Assembly (NCBI GenBank): GCA_033063855.1
Contig: CP093829.1
Span: forward strand, 12,679,537-12,743,536
Direction of reading: 5' to 3'
Source: Smittia aterrima
Taxonomy: Eukaryota; Arthropoda; Insecta; Diptera; Chironomidae
Length of the DNA stretch: 64,000 nt
Of this stretch, positions 53,577-64,000 are shown in pieces. Below the pieces are notes generated by a model, which was not told where the DNA came from, searched no databases, and saw nothing but the letters and a program-made list of their open reading frames with translations. Within the stretch, counting starts at the first letter, position 1. The number at the start of each line of letters is the position of its first letter. The translations under genes were made by a program, and so were the position numbers.

Positions 53577-53605
53577 ACTTAGGTACGGCTATCGCCGGCT
53601 TAAGT
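53577..53605. other. GC-rich hairpin in an A-rich tract
   Basis: Inner arms CGGC and GCCG enclose a TATC loop; outer arms ACTTA and TAAGT pair around an internal loop. It follows a tract of A-rich AATAAA-like sequence, and another AATAAA follows at about 53614. It could be a structured element in a long Eip63E 3' UTR; this is inference. Confidence 0.4.
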
Positions 53606-56022
53606 ACAATTTTAATAAAAATTTAATGATCCAATCATTTTTATCGCTTTGAGGGGGAAATAGAAACTAGTTGAACGGGCAAACTCTATAGTGAAAATAT
53701 TTTAACTTTCAGGATGAATTTCAGCTGAACGACAAGCGCGGAAAAACTTCATTCGTTGATCTTAATTACGTTATCTACTGAAATATTTTTCTTTTCATGG
53801 AAAAACTTTTCACATTAAACAATGAAAAGTTCTCGGCTCGAGTTGAAAATTCAATTAAAATTTTTGAGATGAAAAAACTTCCAACTTTCTGGTTTTTTAT
53901 GCAAAAAAAAAATTCGGTAGCTGATTCTTGTCCTACAATTGCCACTTTCAATCCTTTACGACGCCATTTGCATAACAATTTTGGTTTCCTTAACATCGTA
54001 TGGGCTTCAAACAGATTTTCAAACTGATATAGGGATCAAATGTTCATATTTGCGGAGAGAACCGCAACCTTTACGATGCTATCGAGGACTCTTCAAAAGC
54101 TCCATTGACAAACCTCGGAAATTAAATTCAGGCTTCAACCACGAACGAGCTTTAAAAGGAAAACTTTATTGACTTCAAGTTGACCTCATATATTCTCGAT
54201 CATTAAACGAGAATTCAGACAAAAGTTTCGTGTTCGTTTAGCACTTGGTTTCTTAAGCGTCAATCACTTATCGAGAACTCTCCTCGTCTACATTGTTTCA
54301 TTCCAATCTATCTTCTTTAAAATGTTTTTATCACGCGAGTAGATTCAGTAACAAATAACAGCAAACTCGTTATCGATTCCCGAAGGCGCTTTAAGAAAGG
54401 AAATATTGACGATACGCAGCAATCTTCTCATATGATGAGGAAAGGAACTGGCAAAATTCAATAAAAATCACGTAATTGATAACTACTTCGTCGAAGACTG
54501 TTTAAAATGTTTTCACTTCTTTGAAGATGGAAACTTCAAAGCTCCTTCCATTTCGATTAAATAAAAAAAATCCGAAAAATGTTCTCAATCGACTACAAAC
54601 AAAAATAAAAATCCATTTCCCCCATCTCTAGCTCATCGATAAAAGGGAAAAGAAATCGAAACTCACACAACTCCTGACAGTGAAGACATGAATTATGTGA
54701 AATTAAAAGATTCTTGTTCGACAACATCGAAAAGGGATAAAGTGGGACATTAAGGAGCGAGCGGGGATTCAATGAATCAAGATGAACGAGCTCTTCGGAT
54801 TGAGAAGAATTGTGAGACAATGCCACAAAAATCATGAAAAATGTCCCTCGTGAAGCGATAAAATTAAATTTACTTGGAACAAAGTATCACGAACGAAGAT
54901 TCCTTTTTAGTAAAAAGATCGAAACGATTGAATTACTTTCATTCGAAAACAAAGCAAATTTCATTATTTTAAATTTAGAGGAAAGTTTTCAATCAGAATC
55001 TCATAATGTGAACTCAAATAATTCCCGAGCTGACTTTGGCCACATCTTGAGCGTCTGGAAGATTTTTTTTTCAAGCAGGTTTCAATGATTTATGTCGCCA
55101 GACATTTACTTTTCGATTTATCCGGTTCGCTATGATATCCTACAAGTAAGATAGCGACTTGAAAAGAGTTGCATAGGTTTACGTTGGCAATTCGAAAATC
55201 ATTGAGATTTATGTGCGGAAAATTTATGACTTCCTGGAGATTGGCATAAATTTACCTGCGTTTTCTCGCTTTCCTGTTGGAAAATTGGAGATGAATGTAC
55301 GTCGTCGTGCAATTAAAACCATTTCGAATGAAGTTTCATTTGAAACCCGGTTTTCAATTGAAGTTGCAGTGAATAGAAGCTTCCATGTGACATAGTCGAC
55401 GAAGGTTCTAGGCTTTAACAACACTTCCGTAATGATGCGTATCTATCTACCTTATAATTCTGCTTTATGTGTGTAAGTTTTCAAATTATTTCGCTATTTC
55501 CTTTGCAACTTTCAAGTTCAAGCAAAGCGCTTCAATTACATCCGCACAAACATTTAAGTTTTCCCGTTGTTCTTCTGATACGAATGGGCGGAGAAGGCGG
55601 CTGTGAATCCATGAAAGCATAGAGAGAAAGCAAAATGCATAAAACGAAATGATTGTCAAAGTTTGAGTATGAAAGATCGGCTTAGCAACGAGTGAGAGGA
55701 ACTTTTATCATCACGTTCTGTATGCAGTCTGGGGGTGAGTGGAAGAACGATGATGCTTTATGAGCTAAATTACAAAAGTTTTTCATTGTCTGAGGAAGGA
55801 GTTTTCAGGTCGACAAGTTTAATTTTTTTTCTCATTTGGTTTACAGAGCGAATTTCCGGCGTCGGTTCAACGAGTCCTCTGGATACTTGTAATGGGTTCT
55901 TGATATTTGTATAAAGTTCCTGCCTGGAAGAGAATGTTAATTGTGTTTAAATTGCTTTGGTGAACGATAAGAGAGAACGCAGTGATTGTTGCTAAGTTAC
56001 GTTCTAGAATAGAAAATTTTCA

Positions 56023-56028
56023 TTTATT
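56023..56028 (-). terminator. Poly(A) signal of the LRR/coiled-coil gene
   Basis: TTTATT on the plus strand (AATAAA on minus), 47 bases beyond the stop at 56075. Confidence 0.6.
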
Positions 56029-56074
56029 TTTCGAAATCAACTGACAACGGTGTCTACAGCGGTTGAGGTAGCTT

Positions 56075-57208
56075 TTAACATTTCTGAGTTGAACACGGCA
56101 CCGCCCAAAGTTCTCTCAACTGTATCTCAATTTCAGCTAATCTCTCCTCGTAGCTTGATTTAATTTCTCTGAGCTCTTCAACTTCTTTCTTCAGAGAGTA
56201 AAGTTCTATATTTAAATTCGAAACTTCCGAAACAAATCGATCAATTTCAGCATCGATCCTCCTAATGCATTGTATAGGGCACTCATCACCTGAAGGAGAT
56301 GTCGCTGGGGGCTCGCTAGAGAAATTAATTGTTGCTGTAAGACTGAAATTGAATAACACATTACATTATTAAGTTTAAACATGAAACTCACTAGTTGTAG
56401 TGGTCTCTGGCCATATTGAAGTTGTTGATAGGGTCGTTGAATCTGTTGGGATATGAGTTTCAGAGTGGGTGACTCCCGTTGTGGTCTCAGGCCATGATGA
56501 AGTTTCCGTCAACGAACAATCAATGGGCATTTTCTTGATTAAAGCTTTAATTTCACTTGATGAAGAAGCATGAACATTGATGCAAGGGTTCCCAATAAAA
56601 TTAATTTCCTTTAGCTTCGATAAATCCGTCAACAAATTGTCACCGACATTCTCAATTAAATTAGAACGGAAATCGATGTAGACAAGTTTTGAATTGTGCT
56701 CGAACAAATTTCCGTCAATAGACACGAGTTTATTTCCGATGATACTGAAAAATTTTAGATCTTTAAATGGCTTCAAGTCACTCTTTGCTATTGTTTCCAC
56801 TTCAGCATATAACCATTCAATTCCATAAAGTTTACTAAAGAAACTTTCGATTTTCTGAGGAATGAAAGGCAGCGTTTGATTGATACTCAAGAACCGAACA
56901 TCTTTGTCCTCCTTGCTTTTATCGTGTTCTCCAGTCACATTCAATAATACTGCATCGTCCCAATGGTTTTGAACTTTTGCTTCGCATGAATACTCTGTCC
57001 CAACTCTTGACCATTCTTTTTTAGAAAAAATGCAATCGAAAACCAAGGTCTGTGCAAACGAAATGCAAATTAAGAAAAAAATTGCTGACTGAAAACTCCT
57101 GAGTAAAATGAAATAATAATCAAAATATTTTAAAGAACTTTGATCTCAACTCACATTTTGCAAAGAAAGGTAAGGCCAAACTAAGTTTTTCTCTTTCAAT
57201 TCTTTCAT
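56075..57208 (-). CDS. Secreted LRR / Thr-rich / coiled-coil protein (LRIM-like layout)
   Basis: Three exons, 57155-57208, 56392-57088 and 56075-56334, join in frame to 336 residues. The start ATG at 57208 is chosen because its 18 codons splice in phase onto a hydrophobic stretch (SAIFFLICISFAQ, residues 19-31), giving a signal peptide or anchor. Then come a Cys-containing N-terminal region, three to four leucine-rich repeats at about 120-195 (LKFFSIIGNKLVSIDGNLF, LVYIDFRSNLIENV, LKEINFIGNP) with a two-Cys C-terminal cap (Cys187, Cys209), a Ser/Thr-rich linker with two WPETTT copies (about 217-248), a CPIQC pair (269-273) and a charged coiled coil to about 325, ending in Cys336. Likely extracellular and O-glycosylated. 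The order LRR, Cys motif, coiled coil is that of mosquito LRIM/APL1 complement-like factors, though with fewer LRRs; orthology is not shown. Confidence 0.8.
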
Positions 57209-58133
57209 TTATATTTGATTTGAAAAACATGATTTCCCGTCTAATCATTCTTCTTATCATTAATTGATGAGGTGTTTCTGTTCATGATTAATTACTCGTT
57301 GATTTTTTGATTAATTACCGACTAAAGAATGACTCAGTAGAAGTTCATCACGCACGTTTGGCAGAGACGACAAGCCCGCAAATCTTCTAATCGAAACAAA
57401 CAAAGCGCGAACTTGCGAACTCGAGAGTAACTTCGTTAGTTAATCAAGGATTATTAATTGCGAGAGTCATAGGAATTTATCTCGTTAAATCTCCTCGAGC
57501 GATTCGCTGCGCAGCCACGAGAGCGATGAATAAAATATCTGAAAAGGCGAGATGTTGCTTCAAGGTTGTCGAATGGGGATGTGGCATCATCAATTATTTA
57601 TGAAGTATAACGACGAAGATTACAAGGATTCCCTCGTGCACGACTTTGACAACAGCTTTGCGAGTTAAAAAGCTTAAAGGAAACGAGACGTCTCATCACC
57701 TGTATGTGCTTATTAAGCACACAAACACTTCAATTTAAATGAAAGCTTTTTTTTAGATTTCTCTAGATTTTTCTATTTTTTTTTTGAATTCTAAGCATTT
57801 ATAAATTTTTCAGAATTTAACAATGTGTGAGTTCCTTTATCTCATGTAACGTCTCAATGTTTCCCGTTCAGCATGCATCTACTTAATGTCATAAAAATTC
57901 AATCAACCTAGAAAAAGTAAGGAGATTCATCAGAAGTCGTTCTCTTCCTCACCGAAGCTTCGGTGTCATAAGCACATAGAGAAATTTATTATCATGGAAC
58001 TTTATTAGTTTGACAACTTCTTCTCACCTCAATTTGACCCAAATATGTTTGGTTTCCTCCTTCCTCTGTCGTTCGCTTGACACCGTCAACATTGAAGACG
58101 AGAAACATTATTGATTTCATTTTTTTTTCAAAC
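57209..58133. other. Intergenic spacer between the LRR gene and cathepsin B
   Basis: About 0.9 kb with no coding signal. It should contain the promoter of the minus-strand LRR gene; no TATA box or other clear element was identified. Confidence 0.5.
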
Positions 58134-58139
58134 TTTATT
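58134..58139 (-). terminator. Poly(A) signal of cathepsin B
   Basis: TTTATT on plus (AATAAA on minus), about 170 bases beyond the stop codon at 58307-58309. Confidence 0.6.
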
Positions 58140-58306
58140 TTACTCGACAAAAAGAAATTGAAATGTGTATGAAAACGTGTAAGCTCAACCTCTTAAGAGA
58201 GAAAACATTTTGTAATTAATTAAAGAAAGCTTGAGAGGATTCTTCCACTTGAAGTCTTTGAGTTTCTTTTAGCCTCGATTCTTGTTTGACTTTAACTTCC
58301 CTCGAT

Positions 58307-59562
58307 TTACTTCGGAATTCCAGCACTAAAAGAAAGTTGAAAGAAACGTGAGCTTGATTTACGTCATTCATTTACAAGCAAGAACTCACCTGATTCCAGA
58401 TTCAATTCCGCAATGATCTTCTCCTCTCAAGATTTTGAAGAATCCATTGTCTCCCCAATCGCTGTTCCAAGAATTGCCAACCAACCAGTACTTCGCTCCA
58501 TTCTCTTCACCCCATCCTAAAACTCTAATTGCATGTCCACCCAAAGCCTTTCCAGTAACGTGTTGATAAACTCCAGATTTGTATTGCACAAAGTCTTCAT
58601 ATACCGTGAAGGCTCCTTCAACTGGGCCATTCTTGAAAATCTCAGCTTGAATCTGATCAGTATTGCGCTTGACAGAGTAGCTAGACTTGCCAAAGTGTTT
58701 ATCGGATAAGAAATCAACTTTGTAATCTGGATTCAAACATTTGTTCTGACATTTCGGGGTTGATCCCCCTCCACTGCATGGCATTCTTGTCCCATTGACA
58801 TGGTGTTCGCATGGTGCGATTTGATAAGGTTGGCATCCTTGATTTGATCCGAAAGATCCACCGCTAACAATTCCTTTGCGAACCCAGTAAGACCAAGCAG
58901 AGCCAGGGAATCCTCCATTACACCCAAAACCGCAAGTGTGGCAACAACTAACGAGATGCTCTGATGAGAGGCGAACATGAATCGTTGCGTTCGAATGAAT
59001 ACAAATACGATCACTCATCGCTTCAACAGCACCAAAAGCCTTTGTTGATCAAATGAAAGTATAAACAAATCTGACGTCGCAATAAAAATACAAAACAAAC
59101 TCACCCAGCAGCTTCCACATGATCCCTGATTAGATTAAAAAATTGTTTTCATTGTGATTCAATTTCGTTAATATCAAATTTGCTTACCTGGTCGCGAATT
59201 TCACGAATTGTGGGGCAATCTTTCCATGCTTCACGGGAATCAAACTCCGTCGGTAAGTCACTGACAGTTCTCTCATCATGTAAAGGAGTCTCAGTCAAAC
59301 GGAAATTAACCGAATCGGGATGAACTCCCATCATATTTCTCAACACATCCAAATCTTGATCTTGATGAAAGTTTCTTCCTGCCTTCCATGTTGTTGCTTT
59401 CTTATTGATTTCCTCGATGAACTGTAAATGAAAAGCGAAAAGTAATTGAATTGGCAAACAATCTTACATTAAAGATTATCTTTCTCGACTTACTTCATTC
59501 GATAGTGGATGATGGCAAGCTACAAAGGCTATCAAGCAGGCAAGTAAAACGAGCGTTTTCAT
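58307..59562 (-). CDS. CtsB: Cathepsin B-like cysteine protease
   Basis: A papain-family (C1A) lysosomal or secreted protease. Exons 59494-59562, 59188-59421, 59105-59125, 58390-59039 and 58307-58325 join at GT-AG sites in phase to 330 residues, close to the usual 330-340. The signal peptide is about residues 1-16 (MKTLVLLACLIAFVACHHP), the propeptide runs to about 85, and the mature enzyme begins near LPTEFDSREAW. Catalytic residues are Cys107 in GSCGSCW, His277 in GGHAIRV and Asn297 in VGNSWN. The occluding loop with its His pair (CEHHVNGTRMPC, His187-His188) marks cathepsin B and its dipeptidyl-carboxypeptidase activity. The third exon is only 21 bases and encodes exactly the active-site GSCGSCW. 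The last exon adds just SAGIPK. In mosquitoes such enzymes serve gut digestion or yolk breakdown; which applies here cannot be told. Confidence 0.95.
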
Positions 59563-61258
59563 TTTCTTATCACTTTTGTTTCTTAACAAAGAACTTTTAA
59601 CTCTCTTATGTGCACTTCTACTTTCGTTGACGACTCGATCGAGAATGTAATGACAAACAGAATCGTCGTAGAATGATGAACAACAGCGACATTTGCGTTA
59701 CTGTGTAAAAGTTGTTTGTGTAGTGATCGTCGTGGGAGTGTGCGAGAGAAAATGTTTTCATTCTTGATAAGAAAACCTTTTTGTCGAGACTTTAAATCCG
59801 CTTCAATGATCGCTTGAATCGCTTGGCGGTTAAAATCAATTGGATGCCGTCGTCATTCAAATCGTCGATTCATGCAACGTTCTTTCAGTTTCACATCCGT
59901 AAACAAAATATCTTTGACGTCGTCAATACATTCTCAGCATTTATCGAAAGATTCAGGTTCCACAGGTGTCGAAAAACCTTTTAAAACTAAAACTAGGAGA
60001 TTTCAGGTATAAAATTCTTTGTTTATGATCGAAAGAAAGTTATGAGCCTCGAACCGAAGCCTTAAACAACTTAATTTTGTTTTGAAATATCTTCGATTCA
60101 CTTTTGTTGTGCATTTTTAGATTTGTGTGAATCCTTGACGTCTTAAGAGAGGGAGAGAGAGAAAATTAAGATTTATGTTCGACTCGTTATGCTTATTCGA
60201 AAAGTCGATAATAAGGAAACTTTTGCGAGAGAAAAAAATGTTCGTTCGAAAGAAGTTTCGTTAGTTCCGCAACGCTTGCGTAATAAAGAAGGCGATTGAT
60301 AATAATCCGATCGTCTAAACTAATAATAGAAACCTCAAACATCGATTCGCCGATTCGTCGATTCGAATCCGGCAAAGCTCCTTAGGCCACGTTTGTAAAT
60401 TACGTAGAGTCTATGAGTGGAGTCACCTCTTTAAAATTTAAAATTTAGTTTTATATTTCTGAAAAAAAAATTTTTTGAGGCTAAAGAACTAACGTTGGGG
60501 TCAAAAGGTGCTAAAATTTAGGCACGGGGTCAATGAAATATTTTCGTAATGTATGAATATCACCAATGTTCTTTTTACTATATAGCTTTTCGCTAAAATA
60601 TCTTGTTTTTGGCGGAATATCTTAAGCCTCGCTATTTTTAGTGAACCGCCTTCTTTCATTGCCGATTCTCCTGGATTTCGGAAAGCTGTCAGAAAATCTA
60701 TAAAATTAAATCACGGAAAAGATCAAAGCACTGAACGATTGATTTTTGTTTGGCATTGCTTCAGATAAGAACGAAAGTTTTTTTTATTCAAGTTAAATGA
60801 AAAGAAAAGTTCAAAGTATACTTGAAACTTTTGAATTTAAATTTTTGATTAAATCTTGTAGGTAACATCTAATTGGTTTATCAAGAAATCTTTGCGAGAT
60901 TCCAGCAGCGCTTTGATGACAGCCACCCTTGACGCAAGTTAATTTAGCAATGGTGCGTAATGACAATTCTTGACTTATCAATTTACTTCAACTTTTATCC
61001 TTCGCTGTTTTAATGAAAGTCAAGATTTAAATCTGACGCTACCATGAAAATAATGACACGGAAAACCGCGCATTGACGTCATATATTGCCAAATTGACTC
61101 AAAATTGATAATGAACGAGGTCAGAGATGAATTCACCTTCAATTTGTGAAAAGAAAAAACTCTCAGTCAGCGTGGAAACATTTTTGTGAATAAATTTGTT
61201 TTGATTTGCATTCATTAAGCTTACACTTTGTCGTGTCATCTCGAACTTCCTTCTGACG
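59563..61258. other. Divergent intergenic region, cathepsin B and DRC10
   Basis: Cathepsin B (minus) and DRC10 (plus) are head to head, 1.7 kb apart. The region contains two GGGGTCA half-sites (60497-60503 and 60526-60532), a perfect CRE palindrome at 61074-61081 and GA-rich tracts. No coding frame was recognised. Confidence 0.45.
61074..61081. promoter_or_regulatory. CRE palindrome upstream of DRC10
   Basis: TGACGTCA lies 178 bases upstream of the DRC10 start codon. CREB/ATF-family factors bind this sequence. Identical 8-mers also occur at intronic positions (3959, 22564), so the site may be coincidental. Confidence 0.2.
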
Positions 61259-62572
61259 ATGTCTGAAACAAACAACACGATTGCGATTAACGAAATTATT
61301 CGAGAATTCCTCGAAGAAAAACCTTTGGGCGAGTTTCGTCTTCTTGATTTGAACGTGAACAAAATTTTCAATGAGGTTTCGATTTCCGACGTCGCCGATC
61401 GATTGATTAATGATCAACTTAAAGGGTTTGAGATACGTAAACATTTGTTTTTGAAAGTTCTTGATGAAGTGATCACGGAAATCAAAAATATTTGCACTCA
61501 TCATCAGAATGCGAATGGATCAATTAAAACGATGGCTAATAGCTCGCAAAACTCGCTTCCATTTGGCGTAAGAAAGAAACAAACAAAATAAATTTCCAAC
61601 GATAATCATCTGTGACCCTCGATCTCTATTCAGGCATCTGCAGAGGACAATATTTTCATGATTTACCTTGAAGAGCTATATCGCCAATTCGAAGCAATTT
61701 TGCTCGAGACGACTGCAAAGAAGTCGCGAAGATGTGAGACCGCCGACTTAGTTAAGTCAAACAGTGAGAAGCTCGAATGGAAAATAGAAAAGTTAACAAA
61801 TATTTTGAAGGAGGCACAACGAAATTTTTCGGAAAAGATCAAACCAAAGCTACAAGCTCTTCGATGTCTTAAGATTGAGATGAGTCTAATGAAATCAAAC
61901 TGTGACGATAAAATCAACGATTTCATGTAAAACGGCACGCGTATCATGTCAGTGGCTGATTGATCTAAAACTTGTTTACAGTTATGAAGGAAGCATTAAA
62001 GTTGGTGAGAAGACAAAGATAAAACTCGACACCATTAAAGAAGTTCAGCGAACCCTTCACGACGCTGAAGTCGTAAATGAAAAAGATCGAGCTGAACTTT
62101 CGGTTGAAATTCGAAAGCTTAAGGAGCAAAAGTTGATTCTTAAAGATCCGTAATGGAAATTATTTTGATTCCAAGTCTCTTTTAGATTGAAAGCGGAACA
62201 AGCGCTCCAAACACTTTATTTGAAATTCGATAGCGATGTCGGTGGTCGCGGCGGCGAACTTACTGCTATTCAGGAGGAGACGAAGGTCACTCAGAAATTT
62301 TTTGACGTCTGGACAGAAACTGTTTCGAAGCCTCAGCAAATTGCGTAAGATTTGATTTCATGATTTGAAACGGCGCCTGTCTGATTCTTTTCTGATTAAG
62401 TTACAATCAGATTATGCTTCTAAAACAAGAAGAGGAACGTCAAGAAGACGAGCAAATGGTCCAGGAACTTTTGCAAAATCATTCGGCTCGTATTATTCAA
62501 AAGAGTTGGCGGAAATATTTGAGGCGAAAGAAGAAAGAAGGAAAAGACAAAGGCAAGAAAAAGCTCAAATGA
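61259..62572 (+). CDS. DRC10: Dynein regulatory complex subunit 10 (IQCD-like)
   Basis: A component of the nexin-dynein regulatory complex that links outer doublets in motile axonemes; in insects this means mainly sperm tails. Exons 61259-61567, 61634-61926, 61982-62149, 62186-62344 and 62401-62572 join in phase (introns 36-66 bases) to 366 residues. The protein is almost entirely helical and coiled coil. The stretch LKAEQALQTLYLKFDSDV matches the EQAL segment of IQCD. The C-terminus carries an IQ motif, SARIIQKSWRKYLRR, followed by a Lys/Gly tail (EGKDKGKKKLK), as in DRC10. The last acceptor (AG at 62399-62400) was chosen because it alone keeps the IQ frame. DRC9/IQCG has a similar end and is the main alternative. 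Confidence 0.75.
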
Positions 62573-62625
62573 TCAGCTGCTCCTCCCTCCCAAGACAATG
62601 CCAAAGCTCCATAAACGCTTCGCAA

Positions 62626-62642
62626 AATAAAAATGCAATAAA
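62626..62642 (+). terminator. Tandem poly(A) signals of DRC10
   Basis: Two AATAAA motifs, at 62626-62631 and 62637-62642, 54-65 bases past the DRC10 stop codon. Confidence 0.6.
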
Positions 62643-64000
62643 AAATTTAATGAAATCAAAAACCTGACTCTTAACATTCCGATGAATGAAAAATTTCCTG
62701 CTTACTTGTGTAACGAAAGATGCTGAAGCTCAAACCTTAGAGACGACTTATGCACCCTTCAAGGTCTTTACGAATTCCATCGACCAAACGAATTCAGCCG
62801 CTGCTATAAACGAGAAAGGAAAAAGCAGCAATTTAATTATGCAAATTGGGTTTTAAAAGCTCAAATATGGAAATCAAAAAGAAGAAAAGATTTCAGGCCT
62901 CTCACTCTATCGCACATTACGAGCGTGTAACGAAATCAATTTGTTAACGCTTGCAAGCCGAAGAAACGACGTCGAAGAACTGAACTTGAATCTTCTTTTA
63001 AAGTTTAAACGTTGCGCAAGGCTTAAGCTCTTAAAGGAATTCTCGCGAGACGCCGTTCAAACGCACGATAGCGATCTTAAGTGTGTCTTAAACTTTTACG
63101 AACAAAGCTTTGCTGATGTTCAAAAGAATTTTCCTCGAGAACTTTTTGTGCTCTTTCATAGTGAGAAAAAGAGAAAATCGAGAAAAGCAATTCATTTTTA
63201 ATGCTTTCTCCGTTTGTCTGTCGCTTTGTGCTTCAGAAACGAGGCTTTGCGACTGTTATCTCACTCTTCCTCTTCCTTTCGACATTTATTACAGCAGAGC
63301 TGAGATTCTCCTTGCTTGCGTCTGGGATTTGTGGGGACAAAAGAAAGTAGATTGCTCCATTGTCGACTGCAGCGTCGGAAACTCTCAACCCAATTTTCGT
63401 TGGAACAATAACTTTCCTTTCACTTTCGTTTTGAAACTTTACACTAAAAGCTCTTGATTCTTAAAGATCCGACCGGGACTTAAAGCTCTATTAAACTTTT
63501 TTCTTGGAAATATCAGAATTATAAAGTTCCCTTTCATCTCACAAAATGCTCTAATTGAATTTTCATTTCGAGCTGAAAAGTTTCTCTTTGTTGAATGCGA
63601 AAAGTTTTCCAATTCTGGCGAAGCACGAGAGAGTAATTAAGAGACTTTTGAGTATGGCTTGAAATTGCATCAGCTTTAGCATGAAAAGCTTCGCGAGTCT
63701 CTCTTCTACAACCTTTTGAACTTTTCATCGTCCCGGAAGTTGAATTTCTCATCCGAATAGAATTCTTGTTTCTAAAATTTTAAATTTATCATCGCCAAAA
63801 GCAGAGACACAACGAAAAATAAAATTCACAAGCTGATGATTTCATCATTTTGCATTCATGTCACTTTTAGATAATGTATTGCAGCCGAGGGTTGTAAATC
63901 TCATCTTATTTTTTAGTTCATGCTTATCCAACAAGATCCGGTTTGACCCATTTTCCTACTAAAAAGAAAATGTTCTCGTAATCAGCGAATTCTCGTGTAA
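62643..64000. other. Right-edge region without a recognised gene
   Basis: About 1.35 kb with overlapping short frames. One frame runs open from about 62850 to the stop at 63201 (including LSLYRTLRACNEINLL) but starts without an ATG in context and matches no family I know. The rest is AT-rich. Confidence 0.4.

Larger units (their letters stand above)
50973..56022. other. Eip63E 3' UTR and intergenic region
   Basis: About 5 kb of very A-rich DNA with no recognisable coding region. The first part is probably Eip63E 3' UTR. A GC-rich hairpin at 53577-53605 interrupts the A-rich tract. Short frames such as 54834-55088 have no domain. Confidence 0.5.

Noticed and set aside
60343..60371. GATTCGAATCC resembling a tRNA B box.
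   Set aside because: The flanking bases do not form a T-arm stem, no A box or acceptor stem is found at the right distance, and the motif is part of a short CGATTCG tandem repeat.
62850..63201. Open frame with LSLYRTLRACNEI, at first suggestive of an LYR-motif mitochondrial protein.
   Set aside because: The residues after LYR do not match the LYR family, there is no in-frame ATG in good context, and no splice pattern links it to DRC10.
1..64000. CRISPR arrays, bacterial operons, viral or complete transposon genes.
   Set aside because: No regularly spaced repeats, ribosome-binding sites, transposase, reverse transcriptase or integrase motifs were seen; all supported genes are spliced or embedded in eukaryotic context.

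Overview
The window is AT-rich, intron-bearing eukaryotic DNA, almost certainly from a dipteran insect and most likely a nematoceran (midge- or mosquito-like) fly. Reasons: typical insect introns of about 50-70 bases next to very long first introns, GT-AG splice sites, AATAAA signals, and clear orthologues of the fly genes trio and Eip63E. Both genes lie on chromosome arm 3L (Muller element D) in Drosophila. The species was not identified. All exon boundaries given here were built by hand from splice motifs, reading frame and protein homology.

Layout. 1-14.4 kb, minus strand: 5' half of the Rho-GEF gene trio (CRAL-TRIO, spectrin repeats, DH-PH1, SH3), which continues past the left edge; a possible extra 5' exon sits near 16.46 kb. 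17.8-21.2 kb, minus strand: a two-exon gene coding for about 1116 residues, with an N-terminal alpha/beta-hydrolase (class-3 lipase-like, GHSLG elbow) joined to a C-terminal NACHT-type STAND NTPase. This is the most unusual gene here. It looks cut short after the NTPase, and a shifted reading frame continues for about 60 codons beyond its stop. 22.3-51.0 kb, plus strand: the PFTAIRE cyclin-dependent kinase Eip63E (CDK14/15 family), ten coding exons over 28.7 kb, with an intronless H1/protamine-like basic protein gene nested in its third intron. 56.1-57.2 kb, minus strand: a secreted leucine-rich-repeat, Thr-rich, Cys-pair, coiled-coil protein whose domain order recalls mosquito LRIM proteins. 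58.3-59.6 kb, minus strand: cathepsin B, with a 21-base micro-exon carrying the catalytic Cys. 61.3-62.6 kb, plus strand: DRC10/IQCD, a subunit of the axonemal nexin-dynein regulatory complex. The rest is intron or intergenic DNA with only weak signals.

Functional reading. trio and Eip63E are conserved developmental signalling genes; Eip63E is ecdysone-induced in flies. DRC10 and perhaps the nested basic protein point to sperm functions. The lipase-NACHT protein and the LRR/coiled-coil secreted protein are candidate innate-immunity genes: the first intracellular, resembling the enzyme-plus-NACHT design of fungal and bacterial NLR-like defence proteins; the second extracellular. No tRNA, rRNA, CRISPR array or intact transposon was recognised.
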